From Pectobacterium polonicum (GTDB lineage: Bacteria > Pseudomonadota > Gammaproteobacteria > Enterobacterales > Enterobacteriaceae): 64,000 nt of DNA. The stretch's first letter is position 1. The number at the start of each line of letters is the position of its first letter. A program made the position numbers and the translations under genes. The stretch lies in contig NZ_RJTN01000019.1 of the NCBI RefSeq assembly GCF_005497185.1, positions 32,268 to 96,267 of the forward strand, written 5' to 3'. The notes beneath the pieces were generated by a model. The model did not search any database. It was not told the DNA's origin and saw nothing but the letters and a program-made list of their open reading frames with translations. Of the stretch, positions 31,798 through 42,506 are shown in pieces.

Positions 31798-33432
31798 ATG
31801 GATTCGCAACGCAATCTTCTTCTCATCGCTCTGCTATTCGTAACCTTTATGCTTTGGCAGGCTTGGGAAACGGATAAAAATCCGCCAGCAACCACGCAGG
31901 CCATACAGCAGGCTACGAACGCAGCGACCGGTGATGCTACCAACCAGGGCGTACCAGCTAGCGGTCAAGGTAAACTGATCACGGTGAAAACCGATGTGCT
32001 GTCGCTGACCATCAACACGCGTGGCGGCGATGTCGAGCAAGCGCACCTGCTGGCTTACCCGGATACATTGGGTTCAGATAAACCTTTTCATCTGCTGGAA
32101 ACCACACCAGAGTTTGTCTATCAGGCTCAAAGCGGTTTGACCGGCAAAAACGGTCCAGACAACCCGGCTAACGGCCCACGTCCGCTGTTTACTACCACGC
32201 AAGATAGCTTCGAGCTGGCCGATGGCCAGAGCGAACTGCGCATTCCGATGACGTACACCGCGGCGGACGGCGTAACCTATACCAAAACGTTTGTTCTGAA
32301 ACGTGGCGATTATGCGCTGAACGTTGACTATAGCGTCAACAACACCAGCGCTCAGCCTCTGGAACTGACGCTGTTCGGTCAGTTAAAACAGTCTACGGAG
32401 TTGCCTAAGCACCGCGACACTGGCAGCAGCAACTTTGCCCTGCACACCTATCGTGGCGCAGCGTTCTCTTCCAGCGAAGATAAGTACAAAAAGTACAGCT
32501 TCAGCGACATGGACGAAAACCTGAACATCACCACTAACAGTGGTTGGGTGGCAATGCTGCAACAGTATTTCGCAACCGCGTGGATTCCGACAACGACAGG
32601 CGCGAATACGTTCTATACCAGTAAGCTGGGCAACGGTCAGGCTGCGATTGGCTTCAAGGCTGCCCCGGTTGTGGTTGCCGCTGGCAGTCAGCAAAATCTG
32701 AACGCCACCCTGTGGGTCGGCCCTGAAATTCAGGACAAGATGGCAGCAGTTGCGCCGCATCTGGATCTGACCGTAGATTACGGCTGGCTGTGGTTTATTT
32801 CTCAGCCTCTGTTTAAACTGCTGAAATTCCTGCACGGCTTTATCGGTAACTGGGGCTTCTCCATCATTGCCATTACCTTTATCGTGCGCGGTGTGATGTA
32901 TCCGCTGACGAAAGCGCAATACACCTCTATGGCGAAAATGCGCTTACTGCAACCTAAATTGCAGGCCATGCGTGAGCGTATTGGTGATGACAAACAGCGT
33001 ATGAGTCAGGAAATGATGGCGCTGTACAAGTCAGAGAAAGTGAACCCGCTGGGTGGCTGCTTCCCGCTGCTGATTCAGATGCCAATCTTCCTGGCGCTGT
33101 ATTACATGCTGATGGGCTCCGTAGAGCTGCGCCATGCGCCATTCGCGCTGTGGATTCATGACCTGTCTGCACAAGACCCGTACTATATCCTGCCGATCCT
33201 GATGGGCGTGACGATGTTCTTCATCCAGAAGATGTCGCCAACCACCGTGACCGACCCAATGCAGCAGAAGATCATGACCTACATGCCGGTCATCTTTACC
33301 GTCTTCTTCCTGTGGTTCCCGTCAGGTCTGGTTATGTACTACATCGTCAGCAACCTGGTTACCATCCTCCAGCAGCAGTTGATCTATCGCGGTCTGGAAA
33401 AACGTGGCTTGCATAGCCGCGAGAAAAAATAA
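31798..33432 (+). CDS. yidC: Membrane protein insertase YidC
   Basis: Inner-membrane insertase of 544 residues. It has an N-terminal signal anchor ([19 protein letters not shown]), a large periplasmic beta domain (about residues 60-320), and the C-terminal conserved core with [25 protein letters not shown] and further membrane segments, ending in a basic tail. It works with SecYEG or alone. It starts two bases after yidD. Confidence 0.98.
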   Translation: MDSQRNLLLIALLFVTFMLWQAWETDKNPPATTQAIQQATNAATGDATNQGVPASGQGKLITVKTDVLSLTINTRGGDVEQAHLLAYPDTLGSDKPFHLLETTPEFVYQAQSGLTGKNGPDNPANGPRPLFTTTQDSFELADGQSELRIPMTYTAADGVTYTKTFVLKRGDYALNVDYSVNNTSAQPLELTLFGQLKQSTELPKHRDTGSSNFALHTYRGAAFSSSEDKYKKYSFSDMDENLNITTNSGWVAMLQQYFATAWIPTTTGANTFYTSKLGNGQAAIGFKAAPVVVAAGSQQNLNATLWVGPEIQDKMAAVAPHLDLTVDYGWLWFISQPLFKLLKFLHGFIGNWGFSIIAITFIVRGVMYPLTKAQYTSMAKMRLLQPKLQAMRERIGDDKQRMSQEMMALYKSEKVNPLGGCFPLLIQMPIFLALYYMLMGSVELRHAPFALWIHDLSAQDPYYILPILMGVTMFFIQKMSPTTVTDPMQQKIMTYMPVIFTVFFLWFPSGLVMYYIVSNLVTILQQQLIYRGLEKRGLHSREKK

Positions 33433-33462
33433 TCCGGTTGATGACTAACCGATAGAAAGCGT

Positions 33463-33491
33463 AAGGCGGTCATTGACCGCCTTATTTTTTT
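33463..33491 (+). terminator. Rho-independent terminator after yidC
   Basis: Stem AAGGCGGT / ACCGCCTT with a 5-base loop, followed by ATTTTTTT. It ends the rpmH-rnpA-yidD-yidC unit before mnmE. Confidence 0.93.
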
Positions 33492-33561
33492 ATAAGCTGT
33501 TTTATCCCCTAACGATACGTAAAATAGCCTGATAGACGGGCATCAACGCAGAGAGAATATC

Positions 33562-34926
33562 ATGAGCAATACCGACACCATCGTCGCCCAAGCCACGCCA
33601 CCGGGACGCGGAGGTGTGGGTATTTTACGTGTTTCAGGACAGGCGGCCGCAGAGGTGGCACACGCTGTTCTGGGTAAGCTTCCCAAGCCGCGCCACGCTG
33701 ATTATCTGCCGTTCCGTGATACCAACGGCACCACACTCGATCAGGGCATCGCCCTCTGGTTTCCTGGCCCGAACTCCTTTACCGGTGAAGACGTGCTGGA
33801 GCTTCAGGGTCATGGCGGTCCGGTTATTCTTGATTTGCTCCTGCAACGCATCCTGACGCTGCCTAACGTGCGCATTGCACGTCCCGGTGAATTCTCTGAA
33901 CGTGCCTTTCTGAACGATAAGCTCGATCTCGCGCAGGCAGAAGCCATCGCCGACCTGATTGACGCCAGCTCGGAACAAGCCGCTCGCTCAGCGCTGAACT
34001 CCCTGCAAGGCGTATTTTCCACCCGTATAAATCAGTTAGTGGAAGCACTCACTCACCTGCGAATCTACGTCGAAGCTGCCATCGATTTCCCAGATGAAGA
34101 GATCGACTTTCTTTCCGATGGCAAAATTGAAGCGCAGCTCAATGGCGTGATGGCCGATCTGGATGCCGTCCGAGCCGAAGCGCATCAGGGTAGCCTGCTG
34201 CGTGAAGGGATGAAAGTCGTGATTGCGGGTCGCCCTAACGCCGGTAAATCCAGCTTACTCAATGCATTAGCGGGTCGTGAAGCGGCGATTGTCACAGATA
34301 TCGCGGGAACCACGCGCGACGTATTACGTGAACACATTCATATCGATGGCATGCCGTTACATATTATCGATACCGCCGGACTACGCGATGCCAGCGACGA
34401 GGTCGAACGCATTGGAATTGAACGTGCCTGGCAGGAAATCGAACAGGCCGATCGCGTGCTGTTCATGGTCGATGGCACCACCACGCAGGCGACTGAGCCG
34501 GAACAGATCTGGCCGGAATTTATGGCGCGTCTACCCAAAACACTGCCAATTACCGTGGTGCGTAATAAAGCTGACATCACAGGTGAAACGCTCGGCCTCG
34601 AAGAAGTGAACACTCACTCACTTATCCGTCTTTCCGCCCGTACGGGCGAAGGCATCGACACGCTGCGCGACCATCTCAAGCAAAGTATGGGTTTCACCAG
34701 CAACACGGAAGGCGGTTTTCTGGCTCGACGTCGCCACCTGCAAGCACTGGAACTGGCAGCACAGCATCTGATTCAGGGCAAAGAACAGTTGGTGAGCGCC
34801 TACGCTGGCGAACTGCTGGCAGAAGAATTGCGGCTGGCACAGCAGTCCCTGAGTGAAATCACGGGTGAGTTCACCTCTGACGATCTGTTAGGCCGCATTT
34901 TTTCGAGTTTTTGTATTGGGAAGTGA
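33562..34926 (+). CDS. mnmE: tRNA modification GTPase MnmE
   Basis: GTPase that with MnmG modifies U34 of certain tRNAs. The 454-residue protein has the N-terminal folate-binding domain ([22 protein letters not shown]), the G domain with [16 protein letters not shown] and NKAD, and the C-terminal CIGK whose cysteine is essential. The gene lies 129 bases after yidC. mnmG and oriC are not in this window. Confidence 0.97.
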   Translation: MSNTDTIVAQATPPGRGGVGILRVSGQAAAEVAHAVLGKLPKPRHADYLPFRDTNGTTLDQGIALWFPGPNSFTGEDVLELQGHGGPVILDLLLQRILTLPNVRIARPGEFSERAFLNDKLDLAQAEAIADLIDASSEQAARSALNSLQGVFSTRINQLVEALTHLRIYVEAAIDFPDEEIDFLSDGKIEAQLNGVMADLDAVRAEAHQGSLLREGMKVVIAGRPNAGKSSLLNALAGREAAIVTDIAGTTRDVLREHIHIDGMPLHIIDTAGLRDASDEVERIGIERAWQEIEQADRVLFMVDGTTTQATEPEQIWPEFMARLPKTLPITVVRNKADITGETLGLEEVNTHSLIRLSARTGEGIDTLRDHLKQSMGFTSNTEGGFLARRRHLQALELAAQHLIQGKEQLVSAYAGELLAEELRLAQQSLSEITGEFTSDDLLGRIFSSFCIGK

Positions 34927-34993
34927 TAGTAGAATTTATACTCATCTACACATTCAATGCCACTAACTGATACAGAAGAGCAAGAGTGATAAG

Positions 34994-35584
34994 ATGATTC
35001 AACTTCACGCTACGCATAAGTTTTTCAAGTCTTTGCCACTGGATGACAGCGGTCAATTTGCCGCAACGCCCTGTAGTCAGTGGCTCTTTAGGCAACCAAC
35101 AATAGATATCAACCCGCTGAGCAACTGGCACGGAAATTTGATCACCTTACAGCGCCGGAATTGCGTACTTTTCGTACATGATGCGACTCGTTTTCCACTG
35201 ATATTACTGGCGCTTACCAAGAAAAACTTCCTCGAACTAAACGATTACTTTGTGGATGCATTAATCAATACGCTTCTCAAGTGTGGGGCGAATGAAAGGC
35301 AACTCAACGTCGCCCAACATTATTTGCGCCCGCTACAAGTCGATACCCAGTGTAATCGCTCCGTGCAGGGCACATTGAACCAGATGAAGGGCGATGTTGA
35401 ACACATAGTACGGTTTGATAATATCAACATTTCTGAATTAACGGGTTACGCCCTTGGTCAGTCACTTGCTGATAGACCCTGTTCAGTCAAAGATCGCGGA
35501 TATCTTTGGCCCCAGCAGGAAATGTTGTCATTGTTATCGCAACCATCCAGTAGTCCATACAAGCTCCCGTCATCGATAAATTGA
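34994..35584 (+). CDS. DUF6933-like protein of unknown function
   Basis: Soluble protein of 196 residues with no signal peptide. The N-terminal half reads like DUF6933: IQLHATHKFFKSL, SNWHGNLITLQRRNCVLFVHDATRFPLILLALTKKNFLELN; the repeated pattern of W, N, R and C positions supports it. The reaction or partner is not known. It stands alone 67 bases after mnmE on the same strand, with an AAGAG ribosome binding site. In E. coli this location holds the tna operon, which is absent here. Confidence 0.7.
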   Translation: MIQLHATHKFFKSLPLDDSGQFAATPCSQWLFRQPTIDINPLSNWHGNLITLQRRNCVLFVHDATRFPLILLALTKKNFLELNDYFVDALINTLLKCGANERQLNVAQHYLRPLQVDTQCNRSVQGTLNQMKGDVEHIVRFDNINISELTGYALGQSLADRPCSVKDRGYLWPQQEMLSLLSQPSSSPYKLPSSIN

Positions 35585-35914
35585 TGCTCGCAGTTATTTT
35601 TATTTCCATGACTTAATCGTTTAAAAAAAATAAAAAACTATAAAAAAGTGATAGTTAAATAAAATCATGAAATACGCCGACTAAAAAACCATTTTGTAAA
35701 ATAAAGGTTATTGTGTTATTACTAAATTGAAGGGTTATTTCCCTTCACAAAATAATCATTACCAATGATAAATCAGAGAGATAAATGTAGTCTCCTGATT
35801 ACATTGACCATTATATTAAAAAATAAATTAAAATTATAAATAGCTTCCTATTTATATATTTATGATAGATATCTTTCCTCATTTTTTCGCATCGCGTTTA
35901 AATAGGAGAAAAAA
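35585..35914. other. AT-rich intergenic region
   Basis: The 330 bases are strongly AT-rich and hold no gene I can support. The only clear structure is a stem-loop at 35728-35747 (TGAAGGG / CCCTTCA). The downstream acyltransferase gene has a recognisable AGGAG just before its start. Confidence 0.6.
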
Positions 35915-37126
35915 ATGGACAGTAACCTCATCGTAAAAAAGGAAATTTCACATTATTATCAGAGTAATATTATTATAAAGAGAACACCAAAAGGGTATCT
36001 CCCTAATTTGCCATCGCTGAATGGCACTCGAATTATTGCTGCCCTTCTTGTGTACCTCTTTCACACATCGCTCGGGAATATGTTAAACCTGTTCTCAGAT
36101 GAATCTATCGGCGAAGCCTACTCTTTTGTCCTCAGTAAGGCTGGGTGGGTAAGTGTATCGTTCTTTTTTATCCTGAGTGGGTTTGTCATGAACTGGTCGT
36201 CGCCATCCGTTAGCCACCCGCTCCAATTCTATAAAAAACGATTTTCAAAGATATACCCTGTAAATATATTTATTATGATACTGATTATTATTACTGGAGT
36301 AATAAGTGTTGGGCGTGTTGATGTCTGGTTACCCAATTTATTATTGATACAGACATGGATACCGCAAGGCGATAACTATATTGGCGGAAACGTCCCCAGT
36401 TGGTTTCTATCTGTCATTGTTTTTCTTTATATTATTTACCCATTCTTACTCAAGCTCGTAAAAAAAATACCGACTGAATCCTTATGGGTATCCGTAATAT
36501 TTTGCTATGCCACCTTAATCGCAGCTAATGGTGCGATCTATACATTATTGCCCACCACTCCGCTGATTGAAGGTTGGCCTTTTGAGGTGGGCGAAATTCA
36601 ATGGTGGCTTTCCTATACCTTCCCACCAACACGTATTTTTGAATTCACTATTGGTATGTTACTGTCACGTATTATCCAGGAAGGGAAGTGGATACCCGTT
36701 TCAGTGACCGCCAGCATAATACTGACCGCATTGACATATTGCATTGATCTTTTCATGCCGTTCCTGCTTAGCTTTAATTTGGTTACTCTCATTCCGCTGA
36801 CATTATTGATAGGCTCACTTGCGGTGCATGACCTACAAGAGAAGCGTTCATTTTTACATGCGAAATCAATGCAATGGTTAGGAAGCATTTCTTTCTGCTT
36901 TTACCTGATTCATTTCTTAGTACTTAGCTTGCTAAATGAATGGACTGAAGGCAATCAATACAGTGTGATAGACGCTGCGCTGTTGATCATCGTCGCCGGG
37001 GCGATCAGCCTTATCGCCGGCTGGTTGCTTTATCAATTCATTGAACAGCCGGTAGGCAATTTACTGACGGCCAAAAAGAAACAAAACGTGAGTAATCAAG
37101 TGCAAGAAAGCACCCCAACATCTTGA
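35915..37126 (+). CDS. Membrane acyltransferase, family 3
   Basis: Inner-membrane O-acyltransferase of 403 residues with about ten membrane segments. The acyltransferase-3 signatures are the early LNGTRIIAALLVYLFHTSLG, with its histidine, and FFFILSGFVMNWS. Family members acetylate or otherwise acylate surface polysaccharides, peptidoglycan or lipids. No glycan cluster adjoins it, so the acceptor is unknown. The gene is AT-richer than its neighbours and flanked by AT-rich DNA, which hints at acquisition. Confidence 0.9.
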   Translation: MDSNLIVKKEISHYYQSNIIIKRTPKGYLPNLPSLNGTRIIAALLVYLFHTSLGNMLNLFSDESIGEAYSFVLSKAGWVSVSFFFILSGFVMNWSSPSVSHPLQFYKKRFSKIYPVNIFIMILIIITGVISVGRVDVWLPNLLLIQTWIPQGDNYIGGNVPSWFLSVIVFLYIIYPFLLKLVKKIPTESLWVSVIFCYATLIAANGAIYTLLPTTPLIEGWPFEVGEIQWWLSYTFPPTRIFEFTIGMLLSRIIQEGKWIPVSVTASIILTALTYCIDLFMPFLLSFNLVTLIPLTLLIGSLAVHDLQEKRSFLHAKSMQWLGSISFCFYLIHFLVLSLLNEWTEGNQYSVIDAALLIIVAGAISLIAGWLLYQFIEQPVGNLLTAKKKQNVSNQVQESTPTS

Positions 37127-37174
37127 TAAACAGAAGGTGTGACTAAGGATAGGCATATTCTGACAGGGCAATGC

Positions 37175-37203
37175 GCCAGGCTCGGCATGATGCTGAGCCT
37201 GGC
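37175..37203. terminator. Stem-loop between acyltransferase and qorB genes
   Basis: Arms GCCAGGCTC / GAGCCTGGC with an 11-base loop lie between the two convergent stops, 7 bases from the qorB stop. There is no T-run, so termination strength is uncertain. Confidence 0.5.
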
Positions 37204-37210
37204 ATGATAC

Positions 37211-38062
37211 TTATTTCAGCGTCGTTTTCACTACCGCTGACAGCGGCGTGGTTGGGCGACCAATCAGACGGCTGAGTTGTTTGCCATCATCAAACAGACC
37301 GCCTTTGGATGCACCGACATCTGAATCCGCAATAATCTGCGCGAACACATCAGGTAGCCCAGCGGAAACCAGCGCAGCGGTGAACTCTGCTTCAGACAGA
37401 TTTTGATAACCGATAGATTTACCAGACTGTTTGCTAATCTCCGCAGCCAGTTCCGCCAACGTATAAGGCTCATCACCAGCCAGTTCATAAACTTTGCCAG
37501 CTTGTCCTTCCTTCGTCAGTACCGCAACGGCGGCGGCAGCGAAATCTTCACGGGTTGCAGACGTAATTTTTCCTTCGTCCGCACTGCCGATAAATACGCC
37601 GTGCTCCAACGCCGCAGGGATGCTGGCCGCATAGTTCTCGGTATACCAGCCGTTGCGCAGCAGGACATGCGGTAAGCCAGAATCTTTCAGCAACGTTTCG
37701 GTTTGGCGGTGTTCTTCCGCCAGCGCCAACGGTGATTTATCCGCGTGCAGCAAGCTGGTGTAGGCCAGTAATTTCACCCCAGCTTTCGCGGCGGCTTCAA
37801 TCACATTTCGGTGTTGTGTCGCACGCTGCCCGACTTCGCTGGAGGAGATCAGTAGCACTTTATCCACACCTTGCAGCGCGGAAGCCAGCGCCTCTGGCTG
37901 GTTGTAATCTGCGGCTTTCACCTGCACGCCAAGCGCCGACAGATCGGCAACTTTATTGACATCACGTACCAGCGCTACGATGTCGCTCGCCGGAACTTTC
38001 TCTAACAGTTGTGCTATGACTAAACGGCCCAGTTGGCCAGATGCACCAGTAATCGCAATCAT
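37211..38062 (-). CDS. qorB: NAD(P)H:quinone oxidoreductase 2 (QorB/YtfG)
   Basis: Cytosolic atypical short-chain dehydrogenase of 283 residues that reduces quinones with NADPH. The nucleotide-binding motif is ITGASGQLGR (residues 4-13), and the NmrA-like core includes LLAYTSLLHAD and LPHVLLRNGWYTENY. It is divergent from an HxlR-family regulator exactly as qorB/ytfG is from ytfH in E. coli, which supports the orthology. Confidence 0.92.
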   Translation of the reverse strand: MIAITGASGQLGRLVIAQLLEKVPASDIVALVRDVNKVADLSALGVQVKAADYNQPEALASALQGVDKVLLISSSEVGQRATQHRNVIEAAAKAGVKLLAYTSLLHADKSPLALAEEHRQTETLLKDSGLPHVLLRNGWYTENYAASIPAALEHGVFIGSADEGKITSATREDFAAAAVAVLTKEGQAGKVYELAGDEPYTLAELAAEISKQSGKSIGYQNLSEAEFTAALVSAGLPDVFAQIIADSDVGASKGGLFDDGKQLSRLIGRPTTPLSAVVKTTLK

Positions 38063-38145
38063 CTCAAGCTCCTTTTATTAACTGTCTTTGATTAACCGTC
38101 TTTTATTAACAAGAACTGGCTGGCATAATATCGACAAAACTAACT

Positions 38146-38174
38146 TTACGTAAGTACATACATAAAGGTAAGTA
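38146..38174. promoter_or_regulatory. Candidate HxlR-type operator region
   Basis: The palindrome TTACGTAA (38146-38153) overlaps the first of two direct GTAAGTA repeats (38150-38156 and 38168-38174) spaced 18 bases apart, just before the regulator start in the shared qorB/ytfH intergenic region. Confidence 0.4.
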
Positions 38175-38176
38175 TA

Positions 38177-38611
38177 GTGAATCAACACCCAACACCGATA
38201 GATTTATTGCCTCCACTTCTGCCAACCGGCAACGTCTTAGCTGAGAAATGCCCGTCTCGCCAGATACTTAACCACGTAACCAGCCGCTGGGGTGTACTGA
38301 TCCTCATTGCATTACTTGATGATACGCATCGCTTCAGTCAACTGCGTCGACGGATTGGCGGCGTGAGCGAACGTATGCTGGCGCAGACCCTGCAATGGCT
38401 GGAAAGTGATGGTTTTGTCCTGAGAACAGCCTATCCGGTTGTCCCACCGCATGTTGAATACAGCCTGACGCCATTAGGAAAAGAGGTTGGTGAGCGGGTA
38501 AAAGAGCTGGCGGTATGGATTGAAGGGAATCTGGGTGACATTCTGGCGGCACAGCAGTCCGTTGAAAAACCGTCCGTTGAACAACTGTCAGCTAAACAGC
38601 GCGCCTCCTGA
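38177..38611 (+). CDS. ytfH: HxlR-family transcriptional regulator (YtfH/QorR-like)
   Basis: Winged-helix regulator of 144 residues. The HxlR core is visible as CPSRQILNHVTSRWGVLILIALLDDTHRFSQLRRRIGGVSERMLAQTLQWLE, with the early cysteine that senses redox or quinones in related proteins. The GTG start has AGGTAAG upstream. Divergent from qorB, so it probably represses that gene. The C-terminal 20 residues (VEKPSVEQLSAKQ) are a variable tail. Confidence 0.88.
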   Translation: MNQHPTPIDLLPPLLPTGNVLAEKCPSRQILNHVTSRWGVLILIALLDDTHRFSQLRRRIGGVSERMLAQTLQWLESDGFVLRTAYPVVPPHVEYSLTPLGKEVGERVKELAVWIEGNLGDILAAQQSVEKPSVEQLSAKQRAS

Positions 38612-38719
38612 GCCACGATTCTTGCTCAGGAATCGGTGAGTTTGGGAAACAGGCGGTGATATCAGAGAGCATGGCTTCCCCACTCTCATCATCAACCGCC
38701 ATAAAACTCAAACGCATTT

Positions 38720-39151
38720 TCAGTCAGTCACGACCGATAAGTTGTCGATACCAATAATTTTTCCATGCTCGTTATGCCAAACACGCTGAACCTTATTACG
38801 ATGCAACGACTGAACGAATCCATCCGATAAAGAAAAACTCCTGGCAACGTGTTTAGTATCGAGCGCATCCGAACGCGTTCTTTGTTCTGTTCTGGAACGA
38901 TAGCGATAGTGTTCCAGTTTTCCCCAGGCAATTAAGAGCACGGCATTTACCAGAAATATGGATAAATGTATCGATATAATCCAACCTTCTGAGGTAAAGA
39001 AAGACGCGTCGGAAGCATAGTTATGCAAAAAAGTGCCGATAAACACCTCAAAAAATAGCCAAATAAATATTCCCCACCCACATAGCGTCAGGAAAACATC
39101 GATGAAGCGTGGCAACCAACGTCTTTCAGAAATGATTAAAGGTGAATGCAT
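38720..39151 (-). CDS. pgaD: PGA biosynthesis protein PgaD (HmsS)
   Basis: Small inner-membrane partner of the PGA synthase, 143 residues. Two membrane segments are visible near residues 18-40 (FIDVFLTLCGWGIFIWLFFEVF) and 58-78. In E. coli PgaC and PgaD together bind c-di-GMP, which activates synthesis. It follows pgaC after three bases and ends the operon. Confidence 0.9.
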   Translation of the reverse strand: MHSPLIISERRWLPRFIDVFLTLCGWGIFIWLFFEVFIGTFLHNYASDASFFTSEGWIISIHLSIFLVNAVLLIAWGKLEHYRYRSRTEQRTRSDALDTKHVARSFSLSDGFVQSLHRNKVQRVWHNEHGKIIGIDNLSVVTD

Positions 39152-39154
39152 AAT

Positions 39155-40483
39155 TTATCCTCTTTCAATACCACGATCGGGGCTTTCCCAACGCGCACGT
39201 TTTTTACGGGAACGCAGCATGACCTTGGGAAAACTAACCAGGCTGGTAAAGAGACTCAACGTCCAATACACCATCGGATACCAGACCACCCAGAACAGGT
39301 ATTTACCAATGTCTCTCTCATAACGTCGTTCGATCAACATACTGACGGCAAATTGGATTAAGCAAACAACCCCGATCATCATGCCGGTAAATGCGGGAGG
39401 AAAGAGCGTTTCCACCCGGATGCCCTCAGGCAGCACGATTAAAAAGCCTAACAAATACAATATGACACTTATGGCATAGGTGAAGGCCCATAATATTGAA
39501 ATAGAATATTCGAGGAACAACGGCCACATTCGGCGATAGCGCCACGACCATAAATGACGGAAGTTTTTTAAAAAGACTTCAGCGCCGCCTTGCGCCCAGC
39601 GCAGTCGCTGCTTCCATAAGCCAGAGAGCTTTTCCGGCATCAGAATCCAACACAGGGCTCGTGGCTCAAAAAATATCGTCCAATGACGCAATTGAAGCTT
39701 CCAACTGATATCAATATCTTCCGTGATCATATCGGTGCTCCAGTAGCCAACCTCTGCTAGCGCACTGCGACGAAAAGCGGCGACGACGCCAGAAACCGTG
39801 AAAACTTTGCCGTAAACCCGCTGTGTGCGTTTGATTAGACCGATAATTGAGGAGAACTCACCAACCTGAATGCGGCCAACCAGCGTCGAACGCGTCCTTA
39901 TCCTTGGGTTCCCCGTTACTGCGCCAACCCGTGGGTTATTGATTAATGGATTAACCAAATAGGCGACAGCATTGGGATCAAGAAGCGCATCGCCATCAAT
40001 GCACACCAACAGATCGCTCTGGGCCGCTGCGCACGCGGTTTGAAGCGCCAACGCTTTACCCTGATTATGCGCAAGATGAATAACGCGCAGTTTGTCATAT
40101 TGGTCCGCCAACCGATCGAGCACCTCTCCCGTATCATCATTAGAGCCGTCATTCACGGCAATCACTTCGATATGGGTATAATGTTGTGCTAATGCCGCCT
40201 CAATGGTTTCACACACGTTAGGCCCTTCGTTATAGCAAGGGATCAAGATCGACACTAACGGACGTCCGGCTGGCTCATCGGGTATGACCTCCTCCCCCCA
40301 GCGCCAATGACGTTCATGGTGAAACCAGAAATACAGCCCACCCGTTATCCATATCCCTGACATAAATAAAGGCCAGAAAAAGGTAAAGTTTAGGATGACA
40401 TCCCCTGTAAAAGAGAACATGACGCCAAAAGGGATGCCGAGCATCAGGCATAAGATGAAGAAAGCTAACGTTCTCTCTATCAT
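39155..40483 (-). CDS. pgaC: Poly-beta-1,6-N-acetylglucosamine synthase PgaC (HmsR)
   Basis: Processive family-2 glycosyltransferase in the inner membrane that polymerises N-acetylglucosamine from UDP-GlcNAc. The 442-residue protein (ATG 40483, overlapping the pgaB stop) has the GT2 residues [23 protein letters not shown] and [12 protein letters not shown]. Two N-terminal and at least two C-terminal membrane segments are visible. An ATG five codons upstream is possible, but the chosen start matches the E. coli N-terminus. Confidence 0.95.
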   Translation of the reverse strand: MIERTLAFFILCLMLGIPFGVMFSFTGDVILNFTFFWPLFMSGIWITGGLYFWFHHERHWRWGEEVIPDEPAGRPLVSILIPCYNEGPNVCETIEAALAQHYTHIEVIAVNDGSNDDTGEVLDRLADQYDKLRVIHLAHNQGKALALQTACAAAQSDLLVCIDGDALLDPNAVAYLVNPLINNPRVGAVTGNPRIRTRSTLVGRIQVGEFSSIIGLIKRTQRVYGKVFTVSGVVAAFRRSALAEVGYWSTDMITEDIDISWKLQLRHWTIFFEPRALCWILMPEKLSGLWKQRLRWAQGGAEVFLKNFRHLWSWRYRRMWPLFLEYSISILWAFTYAISVILYLLGFLIVLPEGIRVETLFPPAFTGMMIGVVCLIQFAVSMLIERRYERDIGKYLFWVVWYPMVYWTLSLFTSLVSFPKVMLRSRKKRARWESPDRGIERG

Positions 40484-42498
40484 GGCAGTGGGTACCATTC
40501 TGATGAAATCATGGGGCGGATGCTCTCTAATTCAGGCGAATTATTAAGAAAATCATCCGGATAATAACCGTAATTTTGCGCACCATTCAGTTGTAACACG
40601 GTCATCCATTTAACCAATTGCGCAGTGTCTAACCACGGTTCTCCTGAGACACGCCAATCCCTTGCCTGAAGTTCAAATACCGTTTTATCCAGCGCGCCGG
40701 GGCGGCGAGCCACTTCTTGTACCAGTTTTTGCAACCACGCATCGCTGTCCCTAGGCGCGACGTTTTCCATCAATGGCATTGCCATGGGGGCAACCCAATC
40801 ATAAGCGGCAAGGAAGTCATCCAGATTTTGGGAGAACCATGCTTCGCTCTCTGGCTCAATAGCAGGGAGCGCGAAAATATTGCGCGCGGTTTGGACTTGC
40901 GGGCCTCGGATCTCATGCACACGAGCGGCCAGATCGAGCGTAAAATCCGTTAAGGCTTTACTTTTAAACCGCGTCCAACGTGCCGTAAGCTGGGGGTCGC
41001 GACGAATGTCGTCAATCGTGCCGGGGAATCCAGCCTCTTGATATGCCTGTATGGCTTGATGGCTTGCGTCTTCATCGTCTGCAAGCACCGCATCATCATG
41101 AAATAAGATGCCACTAAACATGGCGTAAGAGGAAAGATCCTCATAAATATCAGTAATTCGTCTTCTGGCCTCCGCATCCCATAGCGATAAACGCCGATAT
41201 TGACTGTCGTTGATACTACGTTGCCCGCTCTCACTGTCGATCCGCTCAACGCGTTGCAACGTCTCATCATCCATATCAAAAGCCAGCACTGGCATCCAGG
41301 CGTAAACGCGAACAAGCGCCCGCGAGGCTAGCTGCCAGGCCACATGATTGAATAAGTCTTCTCGGACGGGCATCCAGCGATTAGGAAAATAGAGTGACTG
41401 GACGTTGCCATCCCCCTTCGGGTCGGAGAAAGCCTGAAGATAAACGGTATTAATACGCAAGTCGGCAATGCGTTGAACTAATGCATCCACATTACGCGAC
41501 TGCTGTACTTTATCGGCATCATAAACATAATCCAGATCGATATGCGCGACCCGTATGACCTCAGGTTCTCGGGCATAGCCAACCAACAGCGCAAACCGTT
41601 GCACATCTGGATTATTGTTAATCAGTATCCGAGGAACGTTATACGGCGAATCAGCCGATGCGGGCCCGCTTCCAAGCGTCAGCGCCATCTGATAGCCACG
41701 CTGCTTAACAATACTTAGCGCGTCCCCACTGACCGCACCATAAGGCCAGACCCAAACCCGAGGCTTTTTCCCCGTCGCATGAACGATTCTTTTCGTAATG
41801 AGATCCGTATCATGCGCAAAACGTTGACGATACTCATCCCGCGTTTCGTATCGCTTACTCTCAGGAAAATAGCGACGAGTGACGGCGGCTGGTTCCATAT
41901 TCCCCTGCGGGTTTGCCTGAATCCCTTTATGTAAGTCATAAGTATGCGCCCCAATTTCTACCAGGCCAGATTGCGCCATTTCGCTGACTTGCTGCCAGGT
42001 AAGAAAATGGTTGCGAGGTAATTGAACACCGCTAAAATCCACTGGCTGATCTTCAGGGGTATCCAGCCAGCGCCCAACGGGTGCCAGTACCGCTGGCCAC
42101 CCATAGGCTTTCAGGAGAGGGTAAACGCGATGATAAAAACTGCTGTAACCATCATCGAAGGTCAGTAATACCGCCCTGTCCGGGAGCGGTTTCCCCCCAG
42201 AGCCCGCAGCCAGAATGTCATCAACGGATACCGGGTGGTAACCATTTTCCCTCAACCAGACAAAGTGTTCATTAAGTGCACGAGTTCGTACCGCCATAAA
42301 CCGCTGATCGGCCCCCTCATCCGCAACATCATGATAAGCAATAACAATATATTGGTTGGCCTTCCAAGGCTGTTCTTTGACCAAGATAGGGCGTTCTGCT
42401 GGCGAGCTATATTTCACGTCAACGGAATGTGCACAGGCGGTGAGCATTAACACCCCCAACGTCATTACAAAGTTTCGTAGTCGTATGAATGACATCAT
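40480..42498 (-). CDS. pgaB: PGA N-deacetylase lipoprotein PgaB (HmsF)
   Basis: Periplasmic outer-membrane lipoprotein of 672 residues that partly de-N-acetylates PGA for export. The lipobox is MLTAC near residue 21. The family-4 esterase domain shows [18 protein letters not shown] (metal-binding Asp-Asp) and [10 protein letters not shown], followed by the C-terminal glycoside-hydrolase domain with HIDLDYVYD and [10 protein letters not shown]. Start ATG 42498 follows GAGGGGAAAG; the adjacent ATG 42495 is equally possible. Confidence 0.95.
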   Translation of the reverse strand: MMSFIRLRNFVMTLGVLMLTACAHSVDVKYSSPAERPILVKEQPWKANQYIVIAYHDVADEGADQRFMAVRTRALNEHFVWLRENGYHPVSVDDILAAGSGGKPLPDRAVLLTFDDGYSSFYHRVYPLLKAYGWPAVLAPVGRWLDTPEDQPVDFSGVQLPRNHFLTWQQVSEMAQSGLVEIGAHTYDLHKGIQANPQGNMEPAAVTRRYFPESKRYETRDEYRQRFAHDTDLITKRIVHATGKKPRVWVWPYGAVSGDALSIVKQRGYQMALTLGSGPASADSPYNVPRILINNNPDVQRFALLVGYAREPEVIRVAHIDLDYVYDADKVQQSRNVDALVQRIADLRINTVYLQAFSDPKGDGNVQSLYFPNRWMPVREDLFNHVAWQLASRALVRVYAWMPVLAFDMDDETLQRVERIDSESGQRSINDSQYRRLSLWDAEARRRITDIYEDLSSYAMFSGILFHDDAVLADDEDASHQAIQAYQEAGFPGTIDDIRRDPQLTARWTRFKSKALTDFTLDLAARVHEIRGPQVQTARNIFALPAIEPESEAWFSQNLDDFLAAYDWVAPMAMPLMENVAPRDSDAWLQKLVQEVARRPGALDKTVFELQARDWRVSGEPWLDTAQLVKWMTVLQLNGAQNYGYYPDDFLNNSPELESIRPMISSEWYPLP

Positions 42499-42506
42499 CT
42501 TTCCCC

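Noticed and set aside
34927..34993. tnaC leader or tna operon after mnmE
   Set aside because: No tnaC-like peptide or tnaA sequence is present; the downstream gene is unrelated.
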